A stretch of DNA of 64,000 nt from Prorocentrum cordatum (lineage: Eukaryota; Sar; Dinophyceae; Prorocentrales; Prorocentraceae): positions 222,738-286,737 of the forward strand of contig CAUYUJ010015512.1 in NCBI GenBank assembly GCA_963575745.1, in the 5' to 3' direction. The position numbers were made by a program, and so were the translations under genes. Below, in pieces: positions 43,085 through 52,319 of the stretch; positions within the stretch are counted from its first letter, which is position 1; every line of letters starts with the position of its first letter. The notes below the pieces were generated by a model that was given only the letters and a program-made list of their open reading frames with translations, did no database searches and was not told the origin of the DNA.

Positions 43085-43180
43085 GCGGCCAGGAGGGGGG
43101 AGAGGGGTTCTGAACCATACCTATAATTTTCCGGCGGGTGGGGGGGGGTCGGGACCTCACCGAAAAGGTTGTTGAGACCG
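43085..43180 (-). repeat. Conserved leader of the GAC-array element, copy 2
   Basis: Reverse complement reads gacccccccccacccgcc, ggaaaattataggtatgg, acccctctcccccctcctgg, ccgccgccg, matching 40300-40400. Confidence 0.75.
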
Positions 43181-43600
43181 TCCTCCCACCCCCTCCTCGC
43201 CTCGTTGTTTTTGTATGCCCCCTCCCCTTGCCAGCAGCGTGAGAAAGCGCTCGTTCGAATATTCTTTCAGCGGACGAATTACGGTGTAACATGAACTTTT
43301 CCACAGTCGGGGACACCTGCCCGAAGGCAGCAACTGAAATGTTTATACCCCGACGTGCCAACGTAAGGGTACCAACTTTCCAGCCTCTCTGGGGCAGGCG
43401 TCCTCGATGGCGGACAAGTCTATTTTACACCGTTTCTCGTCCGCTAATCCTCAAACAAAAACATGTTCTCAGAACAACACAATGACTTCCACAGCATCGA
43501 AGCGATGTGTAAAAACAATACTGTCTCAGCGTGAAATGCTCTGAGAGCATTTCGTACACACCACAAGATACTATTAGAACAGTCTTTGGTGGGCCTATAG
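43181..43600. other. No gene recognised
   Basis: Ordinary-looking, lower-GC DNA. The minus-strand frame of the exon at 43640 stays open to 43444 but loses protein-like composition after about 43620. Confidence 0.4.
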
Positions 43601-43639
43601 ACAGGTCGGAACGCTTCGCCACTGCTCGACGCCTTGTTT

Positions 43640-43850
43640 GCCTCGAAGGCCGCCGCGATCTCGGCGGGCATCCCCAAGCTGCTGGAGCCGGCGGCGTCGG
43701 CCTTCGGCGCCGGCGAGGCGCCTGCAACGAACGGATCGAAGGCGCTGATGGCGCTCGCCGGTTTCTGCTCCGCAAGGGCGGATGCATCAGGCGCGCGCTT
43801 CGGACTGCCGGCCAAGTCGATCATCGCATCGTCAGCCGCCATGTATGGTC
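43640..43850 (-). CDS. Exon candidate with an FDPF motif
   Basis: The minus-strand frame reads MAADDAMIDLAGSPKRAPD, ASALAEQKPASAISAFDPFV, AGASPAPKADAAGSSSLGM and PAEIAAAFEANKASSSGEAF. A possible AG|G acceptor (atccag|GACCAT) lies at 43851, in which case the ATG at 43842 is internal; otherwise the ATG could be the start. Disordered Ala/Ser/Pro-rich text with one FDPF, as in endocytic adaptor tails, followed by a helical AEIAAAFEANK. The 3' boundary is uncertain (candidate donors between 43600 and 43640). It may belong with the DPF-containing exon at 39917-40060. Confidence 0.5.
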
Positions 43851-43900
43851 CTGGATGCTTGCCTCGTCGGAGACGCCCGCCAATATTTCAGTGAAATAAT

Positions 43901-45270
43901 TTAAGCCCAAATGGCTACGGAATGCCATCCTGACTTGAGGGCACCTGATTGGGTGAACATCGCGCAGCTTCGTTGAAAGAGGGGGAGCATGTGCGGAACG
44001 GAGGTAGGGAAGGAGGCTGGAGCTAGTGTTGCGCAAAAGAAGGGCGGATGAAAATGAGTGGAACGAAATAAGGTGGACGATGGATGGGGAGGAAGAAAGG
44101 TATCATGTAATGACGAAGGTGACAAGGGCATGGAGAAGGCCAAGAGGCAACATCTACCAGACAGTACAACAATTTAGAAACAGGCAAGCCTGATATTGGC
44201 CAGCTCCCAGTCGTATCACATTGCTTTCGAAATCAGCAGCCTGCAGCATCCAACAGGAACTCACACATGTGCCCTGGCGCAAACTGCATAATCTTCCCGC
44301 TCTCGACCCGCATGCGGCAGCAGTGCAGATCGACCTGCTTCGACATGACTCAGCATGCTAACCTGCAGCCCTGATGACCGCAAAACATGCAGCGACGGGC
44401 GATTGAATTTACAAACTTCCCAGGCGATGTGCAAAACAACATGGCGAGGGCACACAACAAAACAAGGCGGGGACAAGTTCGAACGCATCACAAACAAGAG
44501 TACGCATGTATGTCCACGTGATTAGACTTGAAAACGAATCTCCACACTGAGCCCAAACATTCAACGCGCCAGACGTACACAACCACGGATATGAAATTAT
44601 GGCTCCCCATACTTCCGATGTCTTGACTTTGTCACTACGCTGGGCCGGGAGGTCTTAACCTTCGAAAGTTTTTTGTCCAAGGACAGGGAAACGAGATTGA
44701 TATATTGATAGCTCTGGGGTCCGAGAACGACCCCCGGACACCGTAAAGTGTCAGATTTTTTGCGCACTTGTTCGTTATCGCTCTCTCTCTCTCTCTCTGT
44801 ATGTGTGTGGGTGCTGTTGCTTCCAAGGCATTGGGAACTGGGTATGTGCTTGATCCGGGAGGGATAGGAAGGAGGGGTTAGCGGTTAATTGGCGAATCCG
44901 CTGCATGCAACTAATTAGATTTTAGGGCGCCTTCTTGCGCCGGAAGCGCCAATGTACCTAGAAAAGCGCTGCTCGGCGGAGGGCCCACAACAGACTGGCA
45001 CGCATTCAACTTCGTAACTCCCCTTTTCCAGAATTCACGCTATCGCCCAACCCGGACGATCCATGTCGTCTGGCTTTCGGATCGGAGTTCGGGTCGCTGG
45101 CAATCGTTTGGGACGATCATGGTATCCCAGGATCGCCTTCGGCTGGAGAGCATCCCGAAAGTGGAAAACCGCCGAGATCCCAAGACAAAGTCCCAAACCC
45201 GATGTGACTGTTTTAGTCTTTGGCTCCAGAGCTTCGGACCCCTTTCCCGGGGATAGTTGTTCATCATAGA
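43901..45270. other. Long stretch with no supported gene
   Basis: Mixed-composition DNA without strong repeats except a CT run (ctctctctctctctct) at about 44781-44797. Short open frames on both strands are not protein-like. It may be intron or 3' flank of the neighbouring minus-strand exons. Confidence 0.45.
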
Positions 45271-45501
45271 TCAATTCTTGATGGCCTGGAGCCCCGATAA
45301 CAAGCCCGCAAGGGCCAAGATCGAGGAAAAAATCAGGGAGTGAGAAATGATATCCTCGGAAATCTGCGCCCTATCGTTTCGCACTCGCGGCATCTTGACC
45401 ACGAGCAATGCCGTGCGCGGCCGCACGTATCGGTTTGCCGGTATCTGCTTGACCCCGTCGCCTCGAGCACGTCCCGTAGCTTCTCCTCCATCAGCCTGGA
45501 C
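45271..45501 (-). CDS. Terminal exon candidate with a C-terminal membrane segment
   Basis: The minus strand has gctcctcccgcag|GTCCAG, an AG|G acceptor at 45502-45503, then 76 codons in one frame to TGA at 45271-45273. The text runs VQADGGEATGRARGDG, KQIPANRYVRPRTALLVVK, MPRVRNDRAQISEDIISH and SLIFSSILALAGLLSGLQ then AIKN. The last 20-odd residues form a clear hydrophobic helix, as in a tail-anchored or C-terminal membrane segment. A second frame in the first third (SRLMEEKLRDVLEATGSS) is also protein-like, so the true exon start could differ. Family unknown. Confidence 0.45.
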   Translation of the reverse strand, partial: VQADGGEATGRARGDGVKQIPANRYVRPRTALLVVKMPRVRNDRAQISEDIISHSLIFSSILALAGLLSGLQAIKN

Positions 45502-45504
45502 CTG

Positions 45505-46180
45505 CGGGAGGAGCGCGATCCAGGATCGATGCTACAATCGAAGAGTGATCATAGAAGAACAAACAAACTGCATGAACATAAGCTGTCCGAAGTTCGCGCG
45601 GATTTCTTGGATCTGAGCTGGATACCCTCCCTGGCGCGCAGAGCGCGCTGGGGGCTGCGCCGGAGCCGCCGCTGGCCCAGCGCAGATCCGAGACATCCGC
45701 GCGGACCTCCGACACTGCAGTTATGGATATGCAATTCTGTCTTCTTCGAGTTGCGGAAGGACAACACCACCACCGGGGGCAAGAGCCAGGCTGGGTCCTG
45801 GCGGCTTTAATCCTACCTTTTTGCGGCGTCCCGCTCGACACGTCTCCGATCTCTGGCTCGGGGGGGCATCGTGCACCTCCTCGCGGGAGGTGAGCCGCCG
45901 GTGGTGGCGGTGGTTCTGCGCTGCTTCTCCTCCCCTCCTCCCCCGCGACACGTGAGGACTGCGCTCGCCCGCCGTCCCGGGACGGGAGCCCCGCCACCCT
46001 GCGACACATCCGCCGGGAACGCCCTCGGCGAGGTCGCCGCTGGGCCGACGCGGCGCGAGGCTGCCGCGCGGGTCGGAGCATGGCCACGGCCACGCGGGCC
46101 GAGGGCACGCGCCCCCTCGCCGAAGGCCCGAGGCCCCGTGGAGGCAGCCCGAGCGAGGGCCATCCCATGGACGCACACTT
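45505..46180. other. GC-rich stretch, unresolved
   Basis: Open frames on both strands (for example minus 45491-46168, 225 codons). The composition is Arg/Pro/Ala-rich and I cannot separate coding from chance. Confidence 0.3.
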
Positions 46181-46181
46181 C

Positions 46182-46337
46182 AGTGGGGCACGTGCCCCAT
46201 CCAGAAGGAATTTTGGGGCGAAAAATTAGAAATACCTCAAAAATACGCCCAGAAAAGTCAAGCATAGTTAAAACAAATAGTCCCCTGACGATGTTTTTTA
46301 CCATTTCGCCCTGTAGAGGGACAGGCCCGATTTCAAC
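46182..46337. mobile_element. M1 short inverted-repeat element, diverged copy
   Basis: The right end ccctgtagagggacaggccc then gattt, and the interior (ttttggggcgaaaaatt ... gtcaagcatagttaaaac), match the copies at 51949 and 57608. The left end (gggcacgtgccccatccag) is degraded. Confidence 0.65.
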
Positions 46338-47067
46338 GCAGACGCCCGAAATCGGGCAAGGCTGACCTGGGTACAGTTTGGCATCCACCACAGGGTGGGT
46401 GGCACTGAAGGGGATCACGAATTCGACCCGCTGTTGGTGCACCGCACTGCCGCCAACAAGTGCCCCCCGCATTCCCACCTATCAGTCGGCAACTATCGGG
46501 AGCTGCCGGCGGCTGGGGGGCATCTGTTTTGGGCGGTTCGGTGTAAAAACCAATCGAACACACACACCCCGGCCCCCCCCCCTTTCGCGGGATCCCGAAC
46601 AATGCCCAGCAACAAAAGTTGCCCAAACCGACAGCGCCGAAGTTGGGCAGGCGGCCATTTGTCTCCAACAGACAACGCCGGCAGCGAACGACGACAGCGA
46701 ACAACTCAAAATGCGCAGGAGTTTTACACATTCTTTCCGCACCAATTTCGATCGGCCGAATGGAGGTCGGTCCAGACACGAAGAACGTGAGGGGCAATCT
46801 CCCAAAACCAAGGCGGGTCCTGAAACCTGGGCTGCCTGACACGGCGGACTCTTGATGATAAGCCTCGAGGCTTGCGCCAAGACCTCCCTCAAATACGAAT
46901 TTCCCCCCCGAAAAGCCTGGGGCGATCTCGCCCCAGGGCCAACCGTGCGCCGCCTCTGGCGAGCACCCCCGTCGGCAATCCGTGCCTAGGGTGCTGAGAC
47001 CGCCGTGGGACTTACTCGGGGGGAGTGTTGATAGAGAACAAAAAACACACACAGGAATTTCACACAA
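46333..47067 (-). CDS. Open frame of 244 codons, doubtful
   Basis: An ATG-to-stop frame on the minus strand beginning MCEIPVCVFCSLS and ending near GRLR. It overlaps the M1 element at its 3' end, and other frames on both strands are open for 130-150 codons here, so it is probably chance. No domain seen. The plus-strand text GNYRELPAAGGHLFW near 46490 is equally protein-like. Confidence 0.15.
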   Translation of the reverse strand: MCEIPVCVFCSLSTLPPSKSHGGLSTLGTDCRRGCSPEAAHGWPWGEIAPGFSGGKFVFEGGLGASLEAYHQESAVSGSPGFRTRLGFGRLPLTFFVSGPTSIRPIEIGAERMCKTPAHFELFAVVVRCRRCLLETNGRLPNFGAVGLGNFCCWALFGIPRKGGGPGCVCSIGFYTEPPKTDAPQPPAAPDSCRLIGGNAGGTCWRQCGAPTAGRIRDPLQCHPPCGGCQTVPRSALPDFGRLR

Positions 47068-47510
47068 TGGGTTTTAGCACCACCAACGGCGCAACGCATG
47101 TGCACACATGCCACTGGATCCCCAGCGATCCGAACCAGGGTTGATGCACGGCCGTGCTCTAAGATGCAGTTGACATGTATGGTGTGACAACGCTGTCGGC
47201 GGCGACGAGATCCCAAGCTCTGCTACCAACAAACACTCCATGGTGGTCTGGCACAGCCAAACCACCGTGCAAGGTCAGTTTGTTCATACGTTGACAGCAG
47301 CACGCGTCGCGGCAGCAGAACGCAGTAGCGCGCGCGGACATGCAGGGCCGGCGATGTGGCTGGCCAGCTGCCAGCGCGATTTCGGCAGAAATGCCGAAAT
47401 CCACGTAGGATCGTCTTGGGCGTGGTATCCGGCGCAGCTGCATCGCACTGCCAGGCGCCGCGACCTTGTGATTGTAGCGCGAGGCCCCGTGCGCCCCTCG
47501 AGGCGTGAAC
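47068..47510. other. No gene recognised
   Basis: Mixed sequence. Short open frames on both strands. Confidence 0.35.
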
Positions 47511-47514
47511 GCAA

Positions 47515-47685
47515 GCTCTACACAAAGGAATCGCGCGTGCTCTTGCGGGGACGGCGAAAACGATCGTACACAAAGGAAACTCCTTTGTGTGCGCCCCGCG
47601 TTGGCAGTGTAACCAGACTGTACACAAAGGAATTACACGAGACTTCGTGGCACACAAAGAAATTACAGCAACGCCCTTTGGGTTG
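47515..47685 (+). repeat. Dispersed TACACAAAGGAA motif cluster
   Basis: tacacaaaggaa occurs at about 47518, 47570 and 47621, with cacacaaagaaa at 47651 and an inverted ctcctttgtgtg at 47580. Spacing is irregular, 30-50 bp. Confidence 0.75.
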
Positions 47686-47689
47686 CGCT

Positions 47690-48210
47690 CTTCGCGCACG
47701 GTGACAGCTCCGAGCTGGAAAGGAAGGGGGCGGGACAAGGCAAAGCAGGGGAAGAGGAAAAGGAAGAGGAGGGCGAGAAAGAAGCGAAGGAAGCAACGGA
47801 AGGAAGCCAGGATGCGCGCAAGCGAAGCCAACACTGCGCGCCGAGACAGGTGTTCGTTCGTTCGGTTGGCCGTGCGGCAGATGAATAGAGAAAGATTTGG
47901 TTGCTGCCTATCGAAGTGACTTCTTGGGAATGAGACTCGCGCTCTCTTCCCTACCCCCTTTCTCGCACCCCGTTGCGAGCGCGCGACGATTTGTTCTGGC
48001 CCGCGGGCACAGGACTGCCAGTTGCTCGTGGGAGACCTTTCCACCCGTCACGCGTTCCGAACAAATGCGACCAGCTTAACGCACTTGCCACGCAAACCGC
48101 CAGCTTCAAACATCGACGCCACCCCGATCCCCGCATCCATGCCAGGCACCCTCTCAACGACGCCCCCTTCCGGCGTAAAACCAATAAAACCCTTTGTGTG
48201 TATGTGTTTT
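47690..48210. other. No gene recognised
   Basis: A purine-rich patch at 47720-47800 and ordinary DNA after it. The 639-codon plus-strand frame starting at 47973 runs into the microsatellites and is not called. Confidence 0.4.
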
Positions 48211-48214
48211 TTCC

Positions 48215-48478
48215 TGTTCTGATCATCATCCTCATCATCCTCCTCATCATCCTCAGCATCATCATCAGCATCATCAGCATCATCAGCATCAACATCCTCA
48301 TCAGCAGCAGCATCAGCATCAGCAGTGGCATCAACATCAGCATCATCAACAGCAGCAGCATCAGCATCATCATCAGCATCATCATCTCCACCATCAGCAT
48401 CATCAGCATCATCATCAGCATCATCAACATCATCATCATCAGCGTCATCATCATCCTGATCATCCTCCTCATCATGCT
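48215..48478 (+). repeat. CATCAG/CATCCT array
   Basis: catcatcagcatcatcagc units. Confidence 0.95.
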
Positions 48479-48699
48479 CCCCCCCTCCCCCCTCCCCGGC
48501 GTGCTCTTCCCCTGGTGCTCCGCACCCTTACCTCCACCTCGTCAAAGCATCGTCCTCCTCATCCTCCTCCTGCCCCTCCTCCTTCTCCTCCACGTCTTTC
48601 TTCTTGTCCTGCTCCTCCAACTCGCCTTCTCCTCGTCCTCCTACTGCTCCTTCCCCCCCCCCGTCCTCCCCCTGCCCCTGCTCCCCCATCCTCATCCTC

Positions 48700-49815
48700 C
48701 TCCGGATACTCCCCCTTCTCTCCCTCCTCCTCCTCCTCCTCCTCCTCCTCCTCCTCCTCCTCTTCTTCTTCTTCTTCTTCTTCTTATTATTTTTCTTCTT
48801 CTTCTTCGTCTTCTTCTTCTTCTTCTTATTCTTCTTCTTATTATTATTATTATTATTCTTCTTAGTCTTCTTCTTCTTAGTCGTCTTCTTATTCTTATTC
48901 TTATTATTCTTCTTATTATTCTTATTATTCTTATTATTCTTCTTATTATTCTTCTTCTTATTCTTCGTCTTATTATTATTATTCTTCTTCTTATTCGTAT
49001 TATTCTTCTGTTTCTTCTTCTTCTTATTATTATTCTTCTTCTTCTTCGTCTTATTCTTCTTCTTATTCTTCTTCTTCTTATTATTCTTCTTATTTTTCTT
49101 CTTCTTCTTCTTATTATTATTATTATTCTTCTTCTTCGTCTTCTTATTATTATTATTCTTCTTCTTCTTATTCTTATTCTTCTTATTCTTCTTCTTCTTA
49201 TTCTTCTTATTCTTCTTCTTCTTCTTCTTCTTCTTCCTCCTCCTCCTCCTCCTCCTCCTCCTCCATCTCCTCCTCCCTCCTCCTCCTCCTCCTCCCTCCT
49301 CCTCCCTCCTCCTCCTCCTCCTCCTCCTCCTCCTCCTCCTCCTCCTCCTCCTCCTCCTCCTCCTCCTCCTCCTCCTCCCCGTCCTCCTCCTCCTCCTCCT
49401 CCTCTCCTCCTACTCCTCCTCCTCCTCCCTCCTCCTCCTCGCCTCCTCCTCCTCCTCTCCTCCTCCTTCCCTCCTCCTCCTCCTCCTCCTCCTCCTCCTC
49501 CTCCTCCTCCTCTCCTCCTTCCTCCTCTCCTCCTCCTCACCTCCATCCTCCTCCTCCTCCTCCTCCTCCTCCTCCTCCTCCTACTCCTCCTCCTCCTCCT
49601 CCCTCCTCCTCCTCCTCCTCCTCCTCCTCCTCCTCCTCCTCCGCCTCCTCCTCCTCCCTCCTCCTCCTCCTCCTCCTCCTCCTCCTCCTCCTCCTGGTCC
49701 TCCTCTCCTCCTCCTCCTCCCTTCTCCTCCTCCTCCTCCTCCTCCTCCTCCTCCTCCTCCTCCTCCTCCTCCTCCTCTTCCTCTTCCTCGTCCTCCTCGT
49801 CCTCGTCCTCGTCGT
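48700..49815 (+). repeat. 1.1 kb near-pure polypyrimidine tract (CTC, TTC, TTA)
   Basis: (CTC)n at 48715-48760, (TTC/TTA)n at 48760-49235 with A only in TTA units, then (CTC)n to 49790. The plus strand is almost entirely C and T outside the TTA section. It ends at the conserved phrase gggtcggcggcaccagcc. Confidence 0.97.
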
Positions 49816-49850
49816 CTTCAGGGTCGGCGGCACCAGCCGTAAGGCCTTCA
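49816..49850 (-). repeat. Conserved phrase flanking acidic arrays, copy 2
   Basis: Plus strand cttcagggtcggcggcacc then agccgtaaggcctt. The minus strand reads EGLTAGAADPEDDEDED and then runs into the GGA array. Copies also at about 12279 and 54470. Confidence 0.7.
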
Positions 49851-49901
49851 CAATCGTGTGGCCAGCAGCTCAGAGCATGCCCTGACCCCTGAAAAGACAC
49901 T

Positions 49902-50186
49902 CTACTGAAACTGCCCCCCATCCAAAAAGCCGCTGTACCAACAACCGCTGCTTGGTGCTGCAAAGGGTCTGCCCCGGCGGATGTTTCCAGCCTCCCACTG
50001 AAGAGGCAGCGCCGCAGCCCTTCCCTCCTCAAAGTTGCCAGTGCACGCGCGCCAGAAGAAGCCCTGGCAGTCGTATCCGTGCAGCCAGAGGCAGCTGGGG
50101 TCGGCGTTGCAGGCCAGCGTCGCCTCCTCCAACTGATAGACGGTGCTGCCGCAGTTGCCGCTCCAGGCGGAGTTACCCTCCCCCAG
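49902..50186 (-). CDS. Cysteine-rich (PAN/apple-like?) exon candidate
   Basis: After a candidate acceptor (ctgtcctgccaag|CTG at 50187) the minus frame reads LGEGNSAWSGNCGSTVYQLE, EATLACNADPSCLWLHGYDC and QGFFWRACTGNFEEG, and stays open to a TAG at about 49902. The pattern C-x(13)-C-x(4)-C-x(7)-C with WL-H-YDC and FWR-CT resembles short extracellular disulfide modules of the PAN/apple type, though I cannot confirm the family. The phrase HGYDCQGFFWRACT has a close partner at 58236-58310 (HSYDCMDYFWRPCT) and ACNADPSC has one at 60435-60493 (ACSADAAC), all on the minus strand. Secretory or surface location is inferred. Confidence 0.55.
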   Translation of the reverse strand: MGEGNSAWSGNCGSTVYQLEEATLACNADPSCLWLHGYDCQGFFWRACTGNFEEGRAAALPLQWEAGNIRRGRPFAAPSSGCWYSGFLDGGQFQ

Positions 50187-50219
50187 CTTGGCAGGACAGG
50201 GCCGCAGGAGAGTCAACCT

Positions 50220-50445
50220 ACTTCACCTCCTTACCTCCCATTTCTTGCCTCCTCCCCCTCCACCCCTCGCGCTGTTCCTGTCCAGTGCCTGCCTCGCTCC
50301 CGTCATCCTCCATTTGCCCCCATCCTCTCCCCCTCCCCATTCCATCTTCTTCTGCTCCGTCTGTCTAGCCATTCAGCATCGCTCAATTCCCACGTCGATC
50401 ACTACCAATTACGGTCGGTCGACCCTGAAGGCCCCTAAATCTGTT
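50220..50445. other. Pyrimidine-rich spacer
   Basis: C/T-rich plus strand, no protein-like frame; plausible intron. Confidence 0.45.
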
Positions 50446-50449
50446 TACA

Positions 50450-50635
50450 ATTGAGCCCGGAGCCCATCACGACGAATGCATTGAGTGGCAGCAGGAAAGA
50501 CTGCTGCGGCGGCCGGCTTCTGCATCATCGACGAACGCAACGTTACCATTGGTGCACGGCAGGACTGAGCGTCGTCAGTGGGAGCCAGCGAAAGTCCAGA
50601 TGAATGGACGACTGAACGACATTGGCCCCACCGCT
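50450..50635 (-). CDS. Weak exon candidate
   Basis: Minus strand: cctccatctcagcag| acceptor-like end near 50630, then SGGANVVQSSIHLDFRW in one frame or APTDDAQSCRAPMVTLRS in another. Not decidable by eye. Confidence 0.22.
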
Positions 50636-50639
50636 GCTG

Positions 50640-50720
50640 AGATGGAGGAGGAGGAGTAGGAGGAGGAGCAGGATGAGGAGGAGGGGGCGAAAGAGGAGAA
50701 GGGGGAGGTGGAGGGGCGCG
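50640..50720 (+). repeat. GGA array
   Basis: gaggaggaggagtaggagg; on the minus strand this lies just upstream of the weak acceptor at 50630. Confidence 0.85.
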
Positions 50721-50986
50721 AGCGAGCGAGCCACCAATGCGGGGCGTCATCCAAGCCTGTGCAAGGCTCGGCGGGCGAGGCAGTGGCCTCTGCATACTGC
50801 CGGGTGTGGAAAACACGCACGTGGGCACTGCTGAGGGGGGCGGAAGACAGAGGGGGAGAGGGTCAACCGCAGCCGAAGGAGCAGCCAGTTCTCCCGACGA
50901 GCCGCAGCAAACAGTTGACTGATACGTGTCTCAGGGCGCGAGCGAAAAAGTGTTGTCCGCTTTCATGGTGTGCCCTTTCTCCACCG

Positions 50987-51250
50987 TTATGCTGTCGTTC
51001 CGCCTTCGCTGCAAAACGATATCAAAACGAAAAGGGTCCACGAAATAGCCAAGACACCGTTTCGCTGGCGACCTGGTGTATCTTTGAACTGGTCCCCGTG
51101 GGTCACCACAGCTTTGGACTTATGGCAGGTGTGGAAAGCGAGGACGCTCGGGCGCATCGCATCAGCACGCGAGCACGCGCATTCCAGCCTTTCTGGCTCA
51201 AGGTCGTCGTTGTCGGCGGCTACGCCGAGGATAGTGAGCGGATTGGATAG
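50987..51250 (-). CDS. Protein-like minus-strand segment, origin unclear
   Basis: The minus frame reads PLTILGVAADNDDLEPERLE, CACSRADAMRPSVLAFHT, CHKSKAVVTHGDQFKDTPG and RQRNGVLAISWTLF, ending at about 50987. It is balanced and non-repetitive. VVTHGDQF faintly recalls the VVHGDDF active-site text of copia-type reverse transcriptases in algae, but the second Asp is Gln and no other RT motif is visible, so I do not assign it. It directly abuts the M2 element at 51255. Confidence 0.33.
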   Translation of the reverse strand, partial: LSNPLTILGVAADNDDLEPERLECACSRADAMRPSVLAFHTCHKSKAVVTHGDQFKDTPGRQRNGVLAISWTLFVLISFCSEGGTTA

Positions 51251-51254
51251 AGGC

Positions 51255-51430
51255 CTCCTAGATGGGGTCCGGGCACATGGGGTCGGAGGATCGCTCCACA
51301 TCGCCGATGCATCGGCGACGTCGGCGATGCGTCGGCGCCATGGGCGTGTAGAAAATTGAGCTCTGCATCAAGCCGCATCGGCGATGCATCGGCGAAGCAC
51401 CTCCTCGGACCCTATCTGAGAGGCCCAAGA
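51255..51430. mobile_element. M2 short inverted-repeat element, copy 2
   Basis: Left end ctagatggggtccgggcac then atggggtcggaggatcg; right end ctcctcggaccctatctg. Interior atcgccgatgcatcggcg palindromes as in the copy at 39652-39846. Confidence 0.8.
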
Positions 51431-51469
51431 TCTGGAGGGAGAAGACACATGGGGGCACAGAGGGCCGAT

Positions 51470-51575
51470 GGGGGAGAGGGATACGGAGGAGAAGGCGCAG
51501 ACGGAGGAGGAGGAGGAGGAGGAGGAGGAACAGGATCATGAGGAGGAAGAAGAAGAGGAGGAGCAGCAGCAGCAG
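51470..51575 (+). repeat. GGA/GCAGCA array
   Basis: gaggaggaggaggagg then gcagcagcagcagc. On the minus strand it lies 3' of the exon candidate at 51580. Confidence 0.85.
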
Positions 51576-51579
51576 CACG

Positions 51580-51735
51580 AGCCGCCAAGAGCGCCCCCTC
51601 CCGTCCACTCGCGGACCGTCGAACCAGGCCTTGGTGGTCGTCGTGGAGGTGGAGACCTCGGCGGGAGCCGCCGCGGAGGGCTGCGGAGACCCCTCGGGGG
51701 GCAAGGGGGGCGCTGCGCACCCCGACTGCTTACCC
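51580..51735 (-). CDS. Weak exon candidate (Thr/Pro-rich)
   Basis: Minus strand reads GCAAPPLPPEGSPQPSAAAP, AEVSTSTTTTKAWFDGPR, VDGRGRSW before entering the CTC array. A Thr/Pro/Ala linker type composition, as between extracellular modules. No clear splice site. Confidence 0.28.
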
Positions 51736-51948
51736 ATCGGTCGCAAGAAGTAGGTAGAACCATGAAGTAGAAGGCCTTTGGAAGTAGATTGGGTTTCCGC
51801 CCGCCTCCTGAAGAGGAGGAAAGAGGGAAAACCGCTTGACTCTTGAAGTAGGAAGGCGCTGAAGGTAGATTGGAATCTGGGAATCCAAAAATACCTACTT
51901 TCAACGACCGATGAGTAATCATGTTGCATCTTCGGGGCACCTTGTCTT
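51736..51948. other. AAGTAG-containing repeats, no gene
   Basis: tagaaccatgaagtagaagg, tttggaagtagattgg, cttgaagtaggaagg, gaaggtagattgg: irregular repeats of a gaagtagattgg phrase. Confidence 0.5.
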
Positions 51949-52131
51949 AAGTTGGGCATGTCCTCCGACCTGGGAAGTGTCGACGAAAAATCAAAAGTAG
52001 TCAAAACAATAGTCAAGCAATGTTCAACAATGATTTCAAAAGATACTCAAACAAAATCGTCAACAAATCCTCAACGTATTATGTTTTGACTACTTTTGAA
52101 GATTCCTCCTGTACAGGGACGTGCCCGACTT
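51949..52131. mobile_element. M1 short inverted-repeat element, best-preserved copy
   Basis: Left end aagttgggcatgtcc; right end gattcctcctgtacagggac then gtgcccgactt, giving matching termini AAGTYGGGCAYGTCC. The interior is also self-complementary (cgaaaaatcaaaagtagtca against tgactacttttgaagattcc), so the whole 183 bp can fold back. Other copies at 46182 and 57608. Confidence 0.85.
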
Positions 52132-52149
52132 GTTAAACCTTGTCTGTCC

Positions 52150-52300
52150 AATCGCGTACCTATCCGCGTCGGGTCCGTGTCGGATCCGTTTCGGACTACT
52201 CGTCGAATCCGCGCCGAATCCGCGCCGAATCCACGTCGAATCCGCGTCGAATCCAAGCCAAATCCGCGTCGAATCTGCATCGCGCCCGCGTCGGGCCCAC
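52150..52300 (+). repeat. 12-bp CGAATCCGCGTC minisatellite
   Basis: cgaatccgcgccgaatccgc and variants, about 10 units. Confidence 0.9.
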
Positions 52301-52319
52301 TAAAAAACACCGATTGGGG

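Noticed and set aside
47973-49892. A 639-codon plus-strand open frame
   Set aside because: Almost all of it is CTC/TTC/TTA and CATCAG microsatellite translated into L, I, S and P runs; the minus strand is equally open.
50987-51250. Copia-type reverse transcriptase from VVTHGDQF
   Set aside because: The catalytic DD pair is not present and no other RT, RNase H or integrase motif can be seen.
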